16,735 nt of DNA from RGIG3009 sp045590855 (GCA_045590855.1 JAZNRV010000098.1:1-16735), one strand, 5' to 3'; shown: positions 1 to 7,532, counted from the stretch's first letter. Notes: generated by a model not told the origin, from the letters alone. A program made the numbers and translations.

Positions 1-30
1 CCATTTCTACAATCATCAACGTATCCAACT

Positions 31-68
31 AAAAACAAAACTGACACCACTTGAAAAGCGATGTCAGT
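31..68 (-). terminator. Rho-independent terminator of rhaB
   Basis: Read on the minus strand, positions 68-40 form a 13-bp stem (ACTGACATCGCTT with AAGTGGTGTCAGT, two G-U pairs) closed by a 3-nt loop. It is followed at 39-31 by a T-rich tail interrupted by one G. It lies about 105 bp past the rhaB stop, so the rhaB mRNA would carry a long 3' untranslated region. Between 69 and 174 I see only AT-rich sequence with no gene. Confidence 0.75.
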
Positions 69-174
69 ATGTTGCTTAAAATTTAATTTTCATCTACCAT
101 AGGGTTCTTTTTATACTGTCCGCACAAATTGGGGCAGTCCAATGATTCATTCGGTAGGCGTTTTTTTAATGTAA

Positions 175-1572
175 TTATACGGGTTTGATATCAAACGAGC
201 GAGCAATGGCTGCGCGACCTTCTTCGAGCGAAGCAAAATCACCTGCCGCCAGCATTTGCACCATCAAGTTGCCCAGTGCCGTTGCTTCAATCGGGCCGGC
301 ATAAACGGCTTTGCCGGTGGTTTTGGCGGTCAGTTCGTTCAAATAATTGTCCTGACAACCGCCGCCGACAATGTGCAAGCGCGAATAGGTACGGCCTGTC
401 ACTTGTTCCATTTCGCGAATGGCTTTGCCGTAGCATTCGGACAAGCTCAAATACACCACTTTGGCAATTTCGCCCACGGTTTGCGGAACAGCTTGATTGG
501 TTTCGGCACACACAGCTTTGATAGTTTCCATCATGCTGTCGGGTGCCAAGAAGCGCATATCGTCCACGTCGACAATCGAGGCAATATCTGCTTCGCGTGC
601 CATGTTGCTAATTTCGGCAAATCCGTATTGATTATTCAGTTCCCGCTTGATGGATTGCAACATCCACAAACCCATAATGTTTTTGAGATAACGGAAGCGA
701 TAATTCACGCCGCCCTCGTTGGTAAAATTGAGTTTTCGGCTGGCTTCGCTGCAATCGGGTGCCATACGCTCCACACCGAGCAACGACCACGTACCGGAAC
801 TGATGTACACAAAATCATCATCGTTTGCCGGAACCGCTGCCACCGCCGATGCGGTATCGTGCGTACCGGGCAACACCACTTTGCAGGTAAACCCGACTTC
901 TTTTTCCATTTCGGCACTGAGCATACCCACGGTTTCACCGGGGCATTTGAGTTCGCCAAACAAACGGCGGGGTAATCCCAAGGCATCCAACAATTCGCCA
1001 TCCCACTGTTTTTCTTGGGCGTTTACCAAATTGGTCGTGGTTGCCAAGGTGTATTCGTTCACCGCTTTGCCGGTGAGCAAATAATGATAATATTCGGGCG
1101 TCATCAAGAAATGCTCTGCCGTTTGGAATACTTCGGGGTTGGTTTGTTTGATGCTCATTAATTGATAAATGGTGTTGTACGGTTGTTTTTGAATACCCGT
1201 TTTGCCGTACAACTCTTCTTCGGAAATATACTGTGAAACTACCGCATCCATACCCTCGGTACGGCTGTCGCGATACGCCACCGCATCACCGATAACAGCG
1301 CCTTGCTTGTCCAACAATACAAAATCCACGCCCCACGTATCAATACCCATGGAACACGGAATTTTGCCTGCGGCTTTACATTTTTTCATGCCTTCCACAA
1401 TACCGGCAAACAAACGCTCGGTATCCCAGCACAAATGTCCGCCACGGTTTATGAGTCCGTTTTCAAAACGGTGCATTTCTTCGAGCACAATTTTTCCGTT
1501 TTCGGTGTGTGCCAAGATATGGCGGCCGCTCGACGCGCCGATATCCACGGCTAAATAATAGGTAGTAGACAT
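175..1572 (-). CDS. rhaB: Rhamnulokinase (FGGY carbohydrate kinase)
   Basis: The product should phosphorylate L-rhamnulose at O1 with ATP in the cytoplasm, the second step of L-rhamnose breakdown. The 465-residue protein has the FGGY/actin-like fold signatures: an N-terminal phosphate loop DIGASSGR near residue 10, GIDTWGVDFVLLD near 77, YRDSR near 100, GTHDTAS near 236 with Asp239 as the expected catalytic base, SSGTWSLLG near 258, and a C-terminal GGGCQDNYLN adenosine motif. Length is typical of RhaB. Two ATGs lie 6 bp apart. I chose the inner one (1572) because GGAG at 1583-1580 is 7 nt from it but only 1 nt from the outer one. It has its own promoter and terminator and no rhamnose isomerase, aldolase or transporter nearby, so it is an orphan in this window. 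Another FGGY deoxy-sugar kinase specificity such as L-fuculose is possible but less likely. Confidence 0.88.
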   Translation of the reverse strand: MSTTYYLAVDIGASSGRHILAHTENGKIVLEEMHRFENGLINRGGHLCWDTERLFAGIVEGMKKCKAAGKIPCSMGIDTWGVDFVLLDKQGAVIGDAVAYRDSRTEGMDAVVSQYISEEELYGKTGIQKQPYNTIYQLMSIKQTNPEVFQTAEHFLMTPEYYHYLLTGKAVNEYTLATTTNLVNAQEKQWDGELLDALGLPRRLFGELKCPGETVGMLSAEMEKEVGFTCKVVLPGTHDTASAVAAVPANDDDFVYISSGTWSLLGVERMAPDCSEASRKLNFTNEGGVNYRFRYLKNIMGLWMLQSIKRELNNQYGFAEISNMAREADIASIVDVDDMRFLAPDSMMETIKAVCAETNQAVPQTVGEIAKVVYLSLSECYGKAIREMEQVTGRTYSRLHIVGGGCQDNYLNELTAKTTGKAVYAGPIEATALGNLMVQMLAAGDFASLEEGRAAIARSFDIKPV

Positions 1573-1602
1573 AGTCATTCTCCTTTGCGAATTGTTATTT
1601 TC

Positions 1603-1631
1603 AGTATATCAAACCCGTCCGAATTTTTCAA
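1603..1631 (-). promoter_or_regulatory. Sigma-A promoter of rhaB
   Basis: On the minus strand there is a -35 TTGAAA (1631-1626), a 17-bp spacer and a -10 TATACT (1608-1603), preceded by TGA, which makes an extended TGn -10. It sits between the rsmF stop and the rhaB start, so rhaB can be transcribed alone. I see no clear operator. Confidence 0.75.
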
Positions 1632-1634
1632 GCA

Positions 1635-3044
1635 TTACCCCAGCAATCGCAATCCTTTCGGATAATGATTTTTAAGTTTTCCGTGCGAAACTTTGCCAAA
1701 TCCTGTCACCACGCCGCAAACCGCCACAGCCGTATACCCATTCGGCACGTTTGCAGCTATTTCTTCTCCGCGCAAAAACGCCAAAAGTTGTAGGTCACCA
1801 TTGTCAAAATCCAATAACCGACGGCAATCTTCCGCCTTTGCCGCTTGGAACACTGCATGGCACGGCTCGGCTCGCAACACGCGTCCTTTGCAAATCGTTG
1901 CCACCGCCACACCGGCAGACAACACCGACACGCCCGAAACCGAAGGGTATTCTTTGGGCAACAACCGCACCGTATCGCCAAACAACGCAAAAATGCCATC
2001 GGGCGGGGTGGTAAAACAGTCTTCATACAGTTCACGAGCAAGAGTTATTGCTTCGTTTTTGTCCTGTTTCATAGACCCTGTGCTTATATCACTTTCTCCT
2101 CGACGGCGGAATTTGGCAATAAAATGTCCTTCCCCACCGTGCCATGGAAAAATGCGACGGCACCGTGCCATATCCACTGACGTTGCAAAACTTTGCAGTT
2201 CTTCGGGAATAAATGTTTTCAGCCGCTCGTATGAGAAAGCAGATTGGCCAAATAAAGCATCCGTTTCTTCCAAACAAAAATCAGGGTGCCGCTTTAAAAA
2301 CCGAATCACCGCTACTTCGTTTTCTTCCGGTGCAAACGTACACGTCGAAAGTACCAATCGTCCCCCCGGCTTCACACAAACCGCCGCATTATCCAAAATT
2401 TCTGCGCTACGCTCGGCACAATGCGCTACCGCGTCTTCGCTCCATTCGGTAACCGCTGCTTCTTCTTTGCGGAACATCCCTTCGCCCGAGCACGGTACAT
2501 CCGCCAACACGGCATCAAACCATTCCGGTAAGGCTTTCGCAATACGCACGGTATCTCCGCAAGAAACTACGCTGTTTTTGACACCGCATCGTTCCAAGTT
2601 TTGTGCCAATATTTTGGCGCGAGCGGGCACGTATTCGTTTGCCCACAACAAGCCGACACCTTCAAGTGCTGCCGCGATTTGCGTGGATTTTCCGCCCGGC
2701 GCGGCGCACATATCCAACACACGTTCGCCTTTTTTAGGAGAAAGCACCGTCACCGCCGACATGGCCGACGCCTCTTGCATGTAATACGCACCCGCGTGGT
2801 GCAACGGCTCACTCCCTGCGCGAAACGTTGCCGTTGTTACACGCCCCTCTTTTGAAAAGGGGGTCGTTTGCAACGCAAACGACAAGCATTGTTCGAGTTT
2901 TTCTGCCGTACACTTCAATGTGTTGGCACGTAACCCTCGTTGCAAGGTGGGTTGCTGCCACCATTCTTCCAAACGAGCATATTCATCCCCCAGCAAACGA
3001 CGCATCCGCGCCTCAAAAGCGGCGGGTAATACACGTTCACTCAC
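1635..3044 (-). CDS. rsmF: RsmF/NOL1-NOP2-Sun family rRNA (cytosine-5) methyltransferase
   Basis: A 469-residue SAM-dependent RNA m5C methyltransferase. Motif I is DMCAAPGGKS at about 111-120, motif IV is DVPCSGEG with Cys185, and motif VI is STCTFAPEENE with Cys235. The family uses the motif VI Cys as nucleophile and the motif IV Cys for product release, and both are present. The C-terminal quarter (NGYTAVAVCGVVTGFGKVSH, then HYPKGLR) resembles the RsmF C-terminal/PUA-like region, so the target is probably 16S rRNA. I chose a GTG start at 3044: GGAGG lies 6 nt upstream, and the longer reading would add a basic, non-homologous 27-residue leader. This start overlaps the preceding membrane-protein gene by 8 bp, which implies translational coupling. 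The exact rRNA position modified cannot be read from sequence. Confidence 0.85.
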   Translation of the reverse strand: MSERVLPAAFEARMRRLLGDEYARLEEWWQQPTLQRGLRANTLKCTAEKLEQCLSFALQTTPFSKEGRVTTATFRAGSEPLHHAGAYYMQEASAMSAVTVLSPKKGERVLDMCAAPGGKSTQIAAALEGVGLLWANEYVPARAKILAQNLERCGVKNSVVSCGDTVRIAKALPEWFDAVLADVPCSGEGMFRKEEAAVTEWSEDAVAHCAERSAEILDNAAVCVKPGGRLVLSTCTFAPEENEVAVIRFLKRHPDFCLEETDALFGQSAFSYERLKTFIPEELQSFATSVDMARCRRIFPWHGGEGHFIAKFRRRGESDISTGSMKQDKNEAITLARELYEDCFTTPPDGIFALFGDTVRLLPKEYPSVSGVSVLSAGVAVATICKGRVLRAEPCHAVFQAAKAEDCRRLLDFDNGDLQLLAFLRGEEIAANVPNGYTAVAVCGVVTGFGKVSHGKLKNHYPKGLRLLG

Positions 3045-3579
3045 GGTTATCCTCCGTTTTTTCCAAACGACGACGCACCGAACGTTTGAGACGAGGGGCT
3101 TTCTTTTCCTTTTCCGTATCCGCATCGCTTAACAACTCAAAATAACTGTCCGGCGGTGTTTCTTCTTGTTCGGCTTGGGCATACAAACGCTTTTCACGGT
3201 ATTCCAAAAAAATCGGGAGCATACACAGTGGAATCAATATCGGCAACATATGACGGTAGAGGACTTTCCAAAACGTCATACCAATTTCTATACCGCCTGC
3301 TGAGGTGGATGCTTTAAAAACACCCATCATTTGTATAGAAAGCACCACAAAAAACACACCCATTACGGCAGCTATAACCAACGGCACCAGTTTGCCGCGC
3401 GGCAAAACTCTGAACAAAATCACCGCTATCACCATCACCACCGTAGCCACTGCCAAAGGGCGGTAATCGTATTGCTCGGCAGCATTGCCGTTCATAATTC
3501 CATATATGGCAATTCCCTGAAACAGTACCGTTATTACAAGCAATACCCAAGTCACTTTTTTGCAAAATTTCACTAACAT
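3037..3579 (-). CDS. Hypothetical four-helix membrane protein with basic cytoplasmic tail
   Basis: I do not recognise a family. The 180-residue protein has four likely transmembrane segments (about 8-29, 40-60, 63-85, 110-126). A 55-residue hydrophilic tail follows, with an acidic stretch (about 137-157) and then a strongly basic end (KKAPRLKRSVRRR). I chose the ATG at 3579, which has AAAGGA 8 nt upstream; a longer in-frame start at 3615 would run into the upstream gene. It lies between pgeF (22-bp gap) and rsmF (8-bp overlap), so the three are probably one transcript. The basic C-terminus could contact nucleic acid or phospholipid head groups, but that is speculation. Confidence 0.7.
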   Translation of the reverse strand: MLVKFCKKVTWVLLVITVLFQGIAIYGIMNGNAAEQYDYRPLAVATVVMVIAVILFRVLPRGKLVPLVIAAVMGVFFVVLSIQMMGVFKASTSAGGIEIGMTFWKVLYRHMLPILIPLCMLPIFLEYREKRLYAQAEQEETPPDSYFELLSDADTEKEKKAPRLKRSVRRRLEKTEDNRE

Positions 3580-3601
3580 ACTATCCGTCCTTTTATCATT
3601 C

Positions 3602-4426
3602 TTATACCAAGGCAATACATCCCGCCAAACTACCGCGTTCGCCGCCCGTTACGCGGTGCGACCAAAACACGTCAGGGTGACATTTGGTACACAAATCCGT
3701 CACGGTGATATGCTCCTTTGCAACACCCGCATCGAGCAAAATGTTTCGATTGGTTTGCCACAAATCTATCCAAAACTTTTCTTCGGTTTGCTTTGTAAAA
3801 CACGAGGCGGGAAGTTTCAAAAACTCACGATATACCGGCTCGTCCACTTCAAAACAGCACGGCCCGATGGAGGGGCCCACCGCCGCCAAAATGTCTTCCC
3901 GACGGCAACCGTAATCACGGCACATACGCTCCACCGTCACCGCCCCAATCTGTGCCACGGTTCCTCGCCAACCGGCATGCGCCGTACCCACCACGCGACG
4001 AACAGGGTCCAAAAAGAAAAGCGGAACACAATCGGCATATTGCGTAAACAACACCACGTTCGGCTCATCGGTAAGTAATCCGTCAATGTCGCGGTATCCT
4101 CGCTCGCGGTACACACCCCGCCCACAGTCTTTTGCTGTGGCGTTGTAAATCACGGTGTGGTGTTCTTGTGCCGAAACCACCGCTTGGCGGCTGTCCACCC
4201 CAACCGCTGTGCAAAACCGTTCAAAATTTTCACGCACGCACTCGTCTTTGTCGCCGCGCGTGAAACTCAAATTCATGCTTTCATAAATACCTTGACTCAC
4301 CCCGCCGATACGCGTGGAAAATCCGTGGCGCACAAAGGGATACGCATCAAACGCCGGGAATGTATAGTACCCCACGCCATTGACCATGTGTGGTGTAAGC
4401 GTGTTACTGTGTATCAGAGAACTCAT
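3602..4426 (-). CDS. pgeF: Multicopper polyphenol oxidase / peptidoglycan editing factor (YfiH/YlmD, DUF152)
   Basis: A 274-residue cytosolic zinc protein of the PgeF/YfiH family. Members act as purine nucleoside phosphorylase/adenosine deaminase, and in E. coli YfiH helps keep L-Ala in the muropeptide stem. Visible signatures are HGFSTRIGGVS near 34, QEHH near 87 with His89, ADCVPLFFLD with Cys133, TAHAGWRGTV with His150, and GPSIGPCCFEV near 185. His89, Cys133 and His150 match the zinc ligand set of the family. The start at 4426 has a short GGGTGAT Shine-Dalgarno and is only about 13 nt from the predicted transcription start. It is the first gene of an operon with the four-helix protein and rsmF. 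Confidence 0.87.
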   Translation of the reverse strand: MSSLIHSNTLTPHMVNGVGYYTFPAFDAYPFVRHGFSTRIGGVSQGIYESMNLSFTRGDKDECVRENFERFCTAVGVDSRQAVVSAQEHHTVIYNATAKDCGRGVYRERGYRDIDGLLTDEPNVVLFTQYADCVPLFFLDPVRRVVGTAHAGWRGTVAQIGAVTVERMCRDYGCRREDILAAVGPSIGPCCFEVDEPVYREFLKLPASCFTKQTEEKFWIDLWQTNRNILLDAGVAKEHITVTDLCTKCHPDVFWSHRVTGGERGSLAGCIALV

Positions 4427-4445
4427 GATTCATCACCCAAAAAAC

Positions 4446-4474
4446 AGTATACCATATTCTTTGCGCGATAACAA
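4446..4474 (-). promoter_or_regulatory. Sigma-A promoter of the pgeF operon
   Basis: The -35 is TTGTTA (4474-4469), the spacer is 17 bp, and the -10 is TATACT (4451-4446), preceded by TGG (extended -10). The -35 box directly abuts the bofA stop codon. The expected leader before pgeF is about 13 nt. Confidence 0.75.
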
Positions 4475-4744
4475 TCAAATTCCAAAAATCAATTTCAGTA
4501 ATAATACGGTGATTACTCCCGGTAACCCCAACCCAAAACAAACTGCGCCGGTAAACGCGCTGATTCCCAGCGAAACCCCCGTGAAAGCACCCGCTACGTT
4601 CACTGCCGCCAACGCGCAGGTGCCTTGCAACGCGTTGCCGATAATACTGCGTATCGGTTTTCCGGCGCGTATTGCCCCCACAAGTACCGTAATCCCCAGC
4701 GCACCACCGACACAGCACAAAAACACCATCATCCCTGTTGTCAT
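4475..4744 (-). CDS. bofA: BofA-family pro-sigma-K processing inhibitor
   Basis: An 89-residue hydrophobic protein. Its second half matches the BofA family pattern: VNVAG near 49, a TG(V/I)xLGI segment near 55-62, then FGLGLPGV near 70-77 and a final hydrophobic helix. In Bacillus subtilis, BofA sits in the mother-cell-derived forespore membrane with SpoIVFA and inhibits the SpoIVFB protease that activates pro-sigma-K. Two or three membrane segments are predicted. The start is supported by a strong GGAGGTG 5 nt upstream. It lies just after the secG terminator with no clear promoter of its own, so it may rely on read-through. In B. subtilis bofA lies near recR, not secG. Many Clostridia keep a BofA-like protein without the canonical sigma-K pathway, so the role here may differ. 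Confidence 0.8.
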   Translation of the reverse strand: MTTGMMVFLCCVGGALGITVLVGAIRAGKPIRSIIGNALQGTCALAAVNVAGAFTGVSLGISAFTGAVCFGLGLPGVITVLLLKLIFGI

Positions 4745-4783
4745 ATTGCCACCTCCGTGGTTTAACTGTATGCACCGAAAAAC

Positions 4784-4816
4784 AAAAAAATCACCCCATC
4801 GTTTGCGATGGAGTGA
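4784..4816 (-). terminator. Rho-independent terminator after secG
   Basis: On the minus strand an 11-bp stem (TCACTCCATCG with CGATGGGGTGA, one G-U pair) and a CAAA loop at 4816-4791 are followed directly by seven T at 4790-4784. It starts 17 bp past the secG stop and 39 bp before bofA. Confidence 0.88.
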
Positions 4817-4833
4817 CTTTTGGTTTGATAAAA

Positions 4834-5088
4834 TTATTTAGCGCCTAAAAATTTGGTAATCAGCATACCGAGGAAAACCAGCACAAAGAAAACAACAGCC
4901 AACACTTTGGTCCACTTTGCCAAAAAAGCATCCAACGTACGTGCGCGGCCTTTTTCAAAAAAGTTTTCGCTGGCACCGGCAATGGCACCCAAATCGGATT
5001 GACGGCCTTCTTGTAACAAAATCACAGCAATGATGATTAACGAAAACACAATGATAATCGCACCGATAATATATTCCCAAGCAGTCAT
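4834..5088 (-). CDS. secG: Preprotein translocase subunit SecG
   Basis: An 84-residue inner-membrane protein of the SecYEG translocon, which stimulates SecA-driven secretion. It has the SecG layout: a first transmembrane helix at about 6-25, then the conserved loop LLQEGRQSDLGAIAGASENFF (about 24-44), then a basic stretch and a second helix at about 61-80. Length is typical. AGGAGG lies 7 nt before the ATG. In many Firmicutes secG precedes rnr-smpB; here it is followed by bofA instead. It has its own promoter and terminator. Confidence 0.93.
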   Translation of the reverse strand: MTAWEYIIGAIIIVFSLIIIAVILLQEGRQSDLGAIAGASENFFEKGRARTLDAFLAKWTKVLAVVFFVLVFLGMLITKFLGAK

Positions 5089-5119
5089 GAGTTAGCCTCC
5101 TAAACAGTTATCACATAGT

Positions 5120-5148
5120 ATGATAGCACATTCTTTTTCAAAACGCAA
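5120..5148 (-). promoter_or_regulatory. Promoter of secG
   Basis: On the minus strand the -35 is TTGCGT (5148-5143), the spacer is 17 bp, and the -10 is TATCAT (5125-5120) preceded by TGC (extended -10). The leader is roughly 25 nt. It is back to back with the plus-strand promoter at 5157-5186. Confidence 0.6.
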
Positions 5149-5156
5149 TAATATTT

Positions 5157-5186
5157 TTGCATATTGTCCCATTTTGCGGGTATGAT
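5157..5186 (+). promoter_or_regulatory. Promoter of the candidate small RNA between secG and parC
   Basis: The -35 is TTGCAT (5157-5162), the spacer is 18 bp, and the -10 is TATGAT (5181-5186). No protein gene follows on this strand; instead two hairpins and a U-tract follow within 90 bp. Confidence 0.6.
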
Positions 5187-5192
5187 AACTCT

Positions 5193-5273
5193 GTCACAAA
5201 TACACAGAGTACCTTGCGTTTGCCGTATTTGTGCCAGCCGCTGTGGGACAAACGCCCGACAGCGGCTTTTTTT
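5193..5273 (+). ncRNA. Candidate small RNA with kissing hairpins (unrecognised family)
   Basis: Downstream of a good promoter lies a first hairpin with a perfect 9-bp stem, CACAAATAC (5195-5203) with GTATTTGTG (5225-5233), and a 21-nt loop. Next comes a terminator hairpin with a perfect 9-bp stem, AGCCGCTGT (5236-5244) with ACAGCGGCT (5259-5267). That stem is extended by GGG/CCC around a 7-nt loop and runs into seven T (5267-5273). CGTTTG (5217-5222) in the first loop is fully complementary to CAAACG (5249-5254) in the second, so a 6-bp loop-loop contact is possible. A competing pair ACTCTGT (5188-5194) / ACAGAGT (5204-5210) flanks the 5' arm of hairpin 1. The U-tract exists only on the plus strand, which fixes the orientation. 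The predicted transcript is about 80 nt, ends over the parC stop codon and is antisense to any parC-secG read-through. I cannot assign it to a known RNA family. Confidence 0.5.
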
Positions 5274-7521
5274 ACAGCAATGACAATTGTTCGCCAATAT
5301 CCTCGGCAAGCGGCAAAGCGCCCGCCGCCGGCAAGGTTTTGGTGCGATACCGCGCCGGTTTTACCGATAAGTTGTCCTCAAACGGCATCACTTCGGTCAA
5401 ACGGTGCTGACCTTTGAGGGTAAGCACCTGCACACCTTGCGTATCGCGCGTGGTTTTGGGAGCAATCGCCCCGGCATGCACAATCAGTCGCCGTCCCGAA
5501 GAGGAAACCATCATAAATTCACGGTCTTCTTCTACATAATGCAACGCCACCAACGGCGATTTTTGCGAATAAGCGCCAATCAACTTGCGACGGTTAGCTT
5601 TGGTAGCATACGATGCGGCGTCAACTTTGGCAACTTTGCCGTTTTCAAAGAAGAACAAAAGATATCCGTTGTATTTTTCGGTCACCACCATGTATGTGGC
5701 GGCTTCCCCTTCGTCAAAGCCAAGTTTGCCGGCAACATAATCACCCAAAACGCTCGCTTTGGTATCGCCAAAATCCGAAACTTTGGATTTGTATACTGTG
5801 CCCGCATTGGTAAAGAACAACAACTCTTTGCGATTGTCCGTTTCCACCGTTTGCACAATGCGGTCGCCTTCTTTGAGTTTGTGTTCTCCGCTCATGCGCA
5901 ACGACTGCGGCGTAATCTTTTTGAAATAGCCTTCCTGCGTAAAGAACAACGTACACGGATAACTGGGTACTTCTTCCACCGCATCGGCGGCTTCTTCTGC
6001 CAAATCGGAAGCATACAGCAACAAACTGCGGCGCGGTTGTCCGTGCTTTTTCATGACTTCGCGCAATTCCGACACAATGATATTGCGTACACGCGCGCCA
6101 CTCTTCAAAATGGCATCCATTTCCGCAATGTCAGCTTCCAATTTTGCAATTTCTTCGGTACGGCGCAAAATGTATTCGCGGTTTAGGTGGCGCAATTTGA
6201 TTTCTGCCACGTATTCGGCTTGTACTTCGTCAATACCAAACCCAATCATCAAGTTGGGAACCACTTCGGCTTCTTCTTCGGTGTGACGAACAATCTCAAT
6301 CGCTTTGTCAATGTCCAACAAGATTTTTGCCAAACCTTTAAGCAAATGCAGTTTTTCTTTGGCTTTTTGCAAATCAAAATATACACGCCGACGAACGCTT
6401 TCCATGCGAAAAGCAATCCATTCTTCCAACAAACGACGTACGCCCAACACTTGCGGAACACCCGCAATCAACACGTTGAAATTGCACGAAAAACCATCTT
6501 CCAGCGGTGTCAAAGCAAACAAGCGCGTCATGAGTTTGTCGGGGTCTACACCGCGTTTTAAATCTATGGTAATGCGCAAACCGTCCAAACCGATTTCGTT
6601 ACGCACGTCCGAAACCTCACGCAATTTTCCCGCTTTGACCAGTTCGGTCATTTTGGCAATAATCGCTTCCACGGTGGTGGTGGGCGGAATTTCCGTCACG
6701 TCAATGCAGTTTTGTGATTTATCATACGTGTAAACCGAACGTACCCGTACCGTACCGCGACCGCTTTCGTAAATCTTTTCCATGTCATCGCGGTCATATA
6801 CAATACGTCCACCGCCCGGAAAATCCGGTGCTTTGAGCGTTTCGGTCACGTCAAATTCGGGGTCTTTTATCAAATTAATGGTCGTTTCGCACACTTCGTT
6901 TAAGTTAAACGAGCAAATGGAACTTGCCATACCGACGGCAATACCCATGTTGTTGTTAACCAGCACCGACGGAAACGTCACCGGCAACAAGGTCGGCTCT
7001 TTCATGGTGGAATCGTAGTTGTCGACAAAATCCACGGTATCTTTGTCAATATCGCGGAACAATTCCGCCGCAATGGGGCTGAGTTTTGCTTCCGTGTAAC
7101 GCGAAGCGGCGTATTCCATGTCCGAAGAATAAGCACGACCAAAGTTTCCTTTGGAATCCACATACGGGTGCAACAGCGACTGGTTACCCGCAGAAAGGCG
7201 CACCATCGTTTCGTAAATAGCGGCATCACCATGGGGATTGAGTTTCATGGTGGCACCCACAATGTTTGCGGATTTGGTACGCACGCTGTTGAGCAACCCC
7301 ATTTTATACATGGTATACAGCAGTTTACGGTGCGACGGCTTAAACCCGTCAATTTCGGGGATGGCACGGGACATAATCACGCTCATGGCATACGGCATGT
7401 AGTTAATTTCCAACGTGGTATCAATGCGTTGATTTTCCACTTGTCCCGCACCCGCAATGTGCGCATTTTCGGGTAAGCGGTCCAATTTGCCGAGCGATTG
7501 TGTTGCTTTTTTCTTAGCCAT
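5272..7521 (-). CDS. parC: DNA topoisomerase IV subunit A-like protein (GyrA/ParC family)
   Basis: A 749-residue DNA breakage-reunion subunit that works with the ParE-like protein upstream to pass DNA strands and decatenate chromosomes. The winged-helix/tower region starts near residue 35. The quinolone-determining segment NPHGDAAIYET is at 95-105, the active-site Tyr142 is in SRYTE, and TLLPVTFPSVLVNN is near 177-190 with GIAVGMAS near 193-200. A coiled region spans about 380-480. A beta-pinwheel C-terminal domain from about 520 shows repeated blades (for example LFFTQEGYFKKI and LLFFFENGKVAKV). I find no GyrA-box of the QRRGGKG type, which favours ParC-like decatenase over gyrase. Ala100 occupies the position of E. 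coli GyrA Ser83, while Glu104 matches Asp87. The RBS GAGGTG overlaps the parE stop, implying coupled translation. No U-tract terminator follows on this strand. Confidence 0.88.
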   Translation of the reverse strand: MAKKKATQSLGKLDRLPENAHIAGAGQVENQRIDTTLEINYMPYAMSVIMSRAIPEIDGFKPSHRKLLYTMYKMGLLNSVRTKSANIVGATMKLNPHGDAAIYETMVRLSAGNQSLLHPYVDSKGNFGRAYSSDMEYAASRYTEAKLSPIAAELFRDIDKDTVDFVDNYDSTMKEPTLLPVTFPSVLVNNNMGIAVGMASSICSFNLNEVCETTINLIKDPEFDVTETLKAPDFPGGGRIVYDRDDMEKIYESGRGTVRVRSVYTYDKSQNCIDVTEIPPTTTVEAIIAKMTELVKAGKLREVSDVRNEIGLDGLRITIDLKRGVDPDKLMTRLFALTPLEDGFSCNFNVLIAGVPQVLGVRRLLEEWIAFRMESVRRRVYFDLQKAKEKLHLLKGLAKILLDIDKAIEIVRHTEEEAEVVPNLMIGFGIDEVQAEYVAEIKLRHLNREYILRRTEEIAKLEADIAEMDAILKSGARVRNIIVSELREVMKKHGQPRRSLLLYASDLAEEAADAVEEVPSYPCTLFFTQEGYFKKITPQSLRMSGEHKLKEGDRIVQTVETDNRKELLFFTNAGTVYKSKVSDFGDTKASVLGDYVAGKLGFDEGEAATYMVVTEKYNGYLLFFFENGKVAKVDAASYATKANRRKLIGAYSQKSPLVALHYVEEDREFMMVSSSGRRLIVHAGAIAPKTTRDTQGVQVLTLKGQHRLTEVMPFEDNLSVKPARYRTKTLPAAGALPLAEDIGEQLSLL

Positions 7522-7532
7522 TTCTTTTCACC

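Noticed and set aside
256..975. Long open frame on plus, antisense to rhaB
   Set aside because: It mirrors the rhamnulokinase frame, has no ribosome binding site and resembles no known protein.
1693..2784. Open frame of 363 codons on plus, antisense to rsmF
   Set aside because: The minus-strand methyltransferase motifs are unambiguous; the plus reading is Ser/Pro/Asn-rich without domain features or a start signal.
3045..3125. Longer ATG start for rsmF
   Set aside because: It adds a basic leader overlapping the upstream gene; the GTG at 3044 has GGAGG at ideal spacing and begins the family-like sequence.
5236..5273. Terminator of parC on the minus strand
   Set aside because: The hairpin reads on both strands, but the T-run follows it only on plus, so it is not a good intrinsic terminator for parC.
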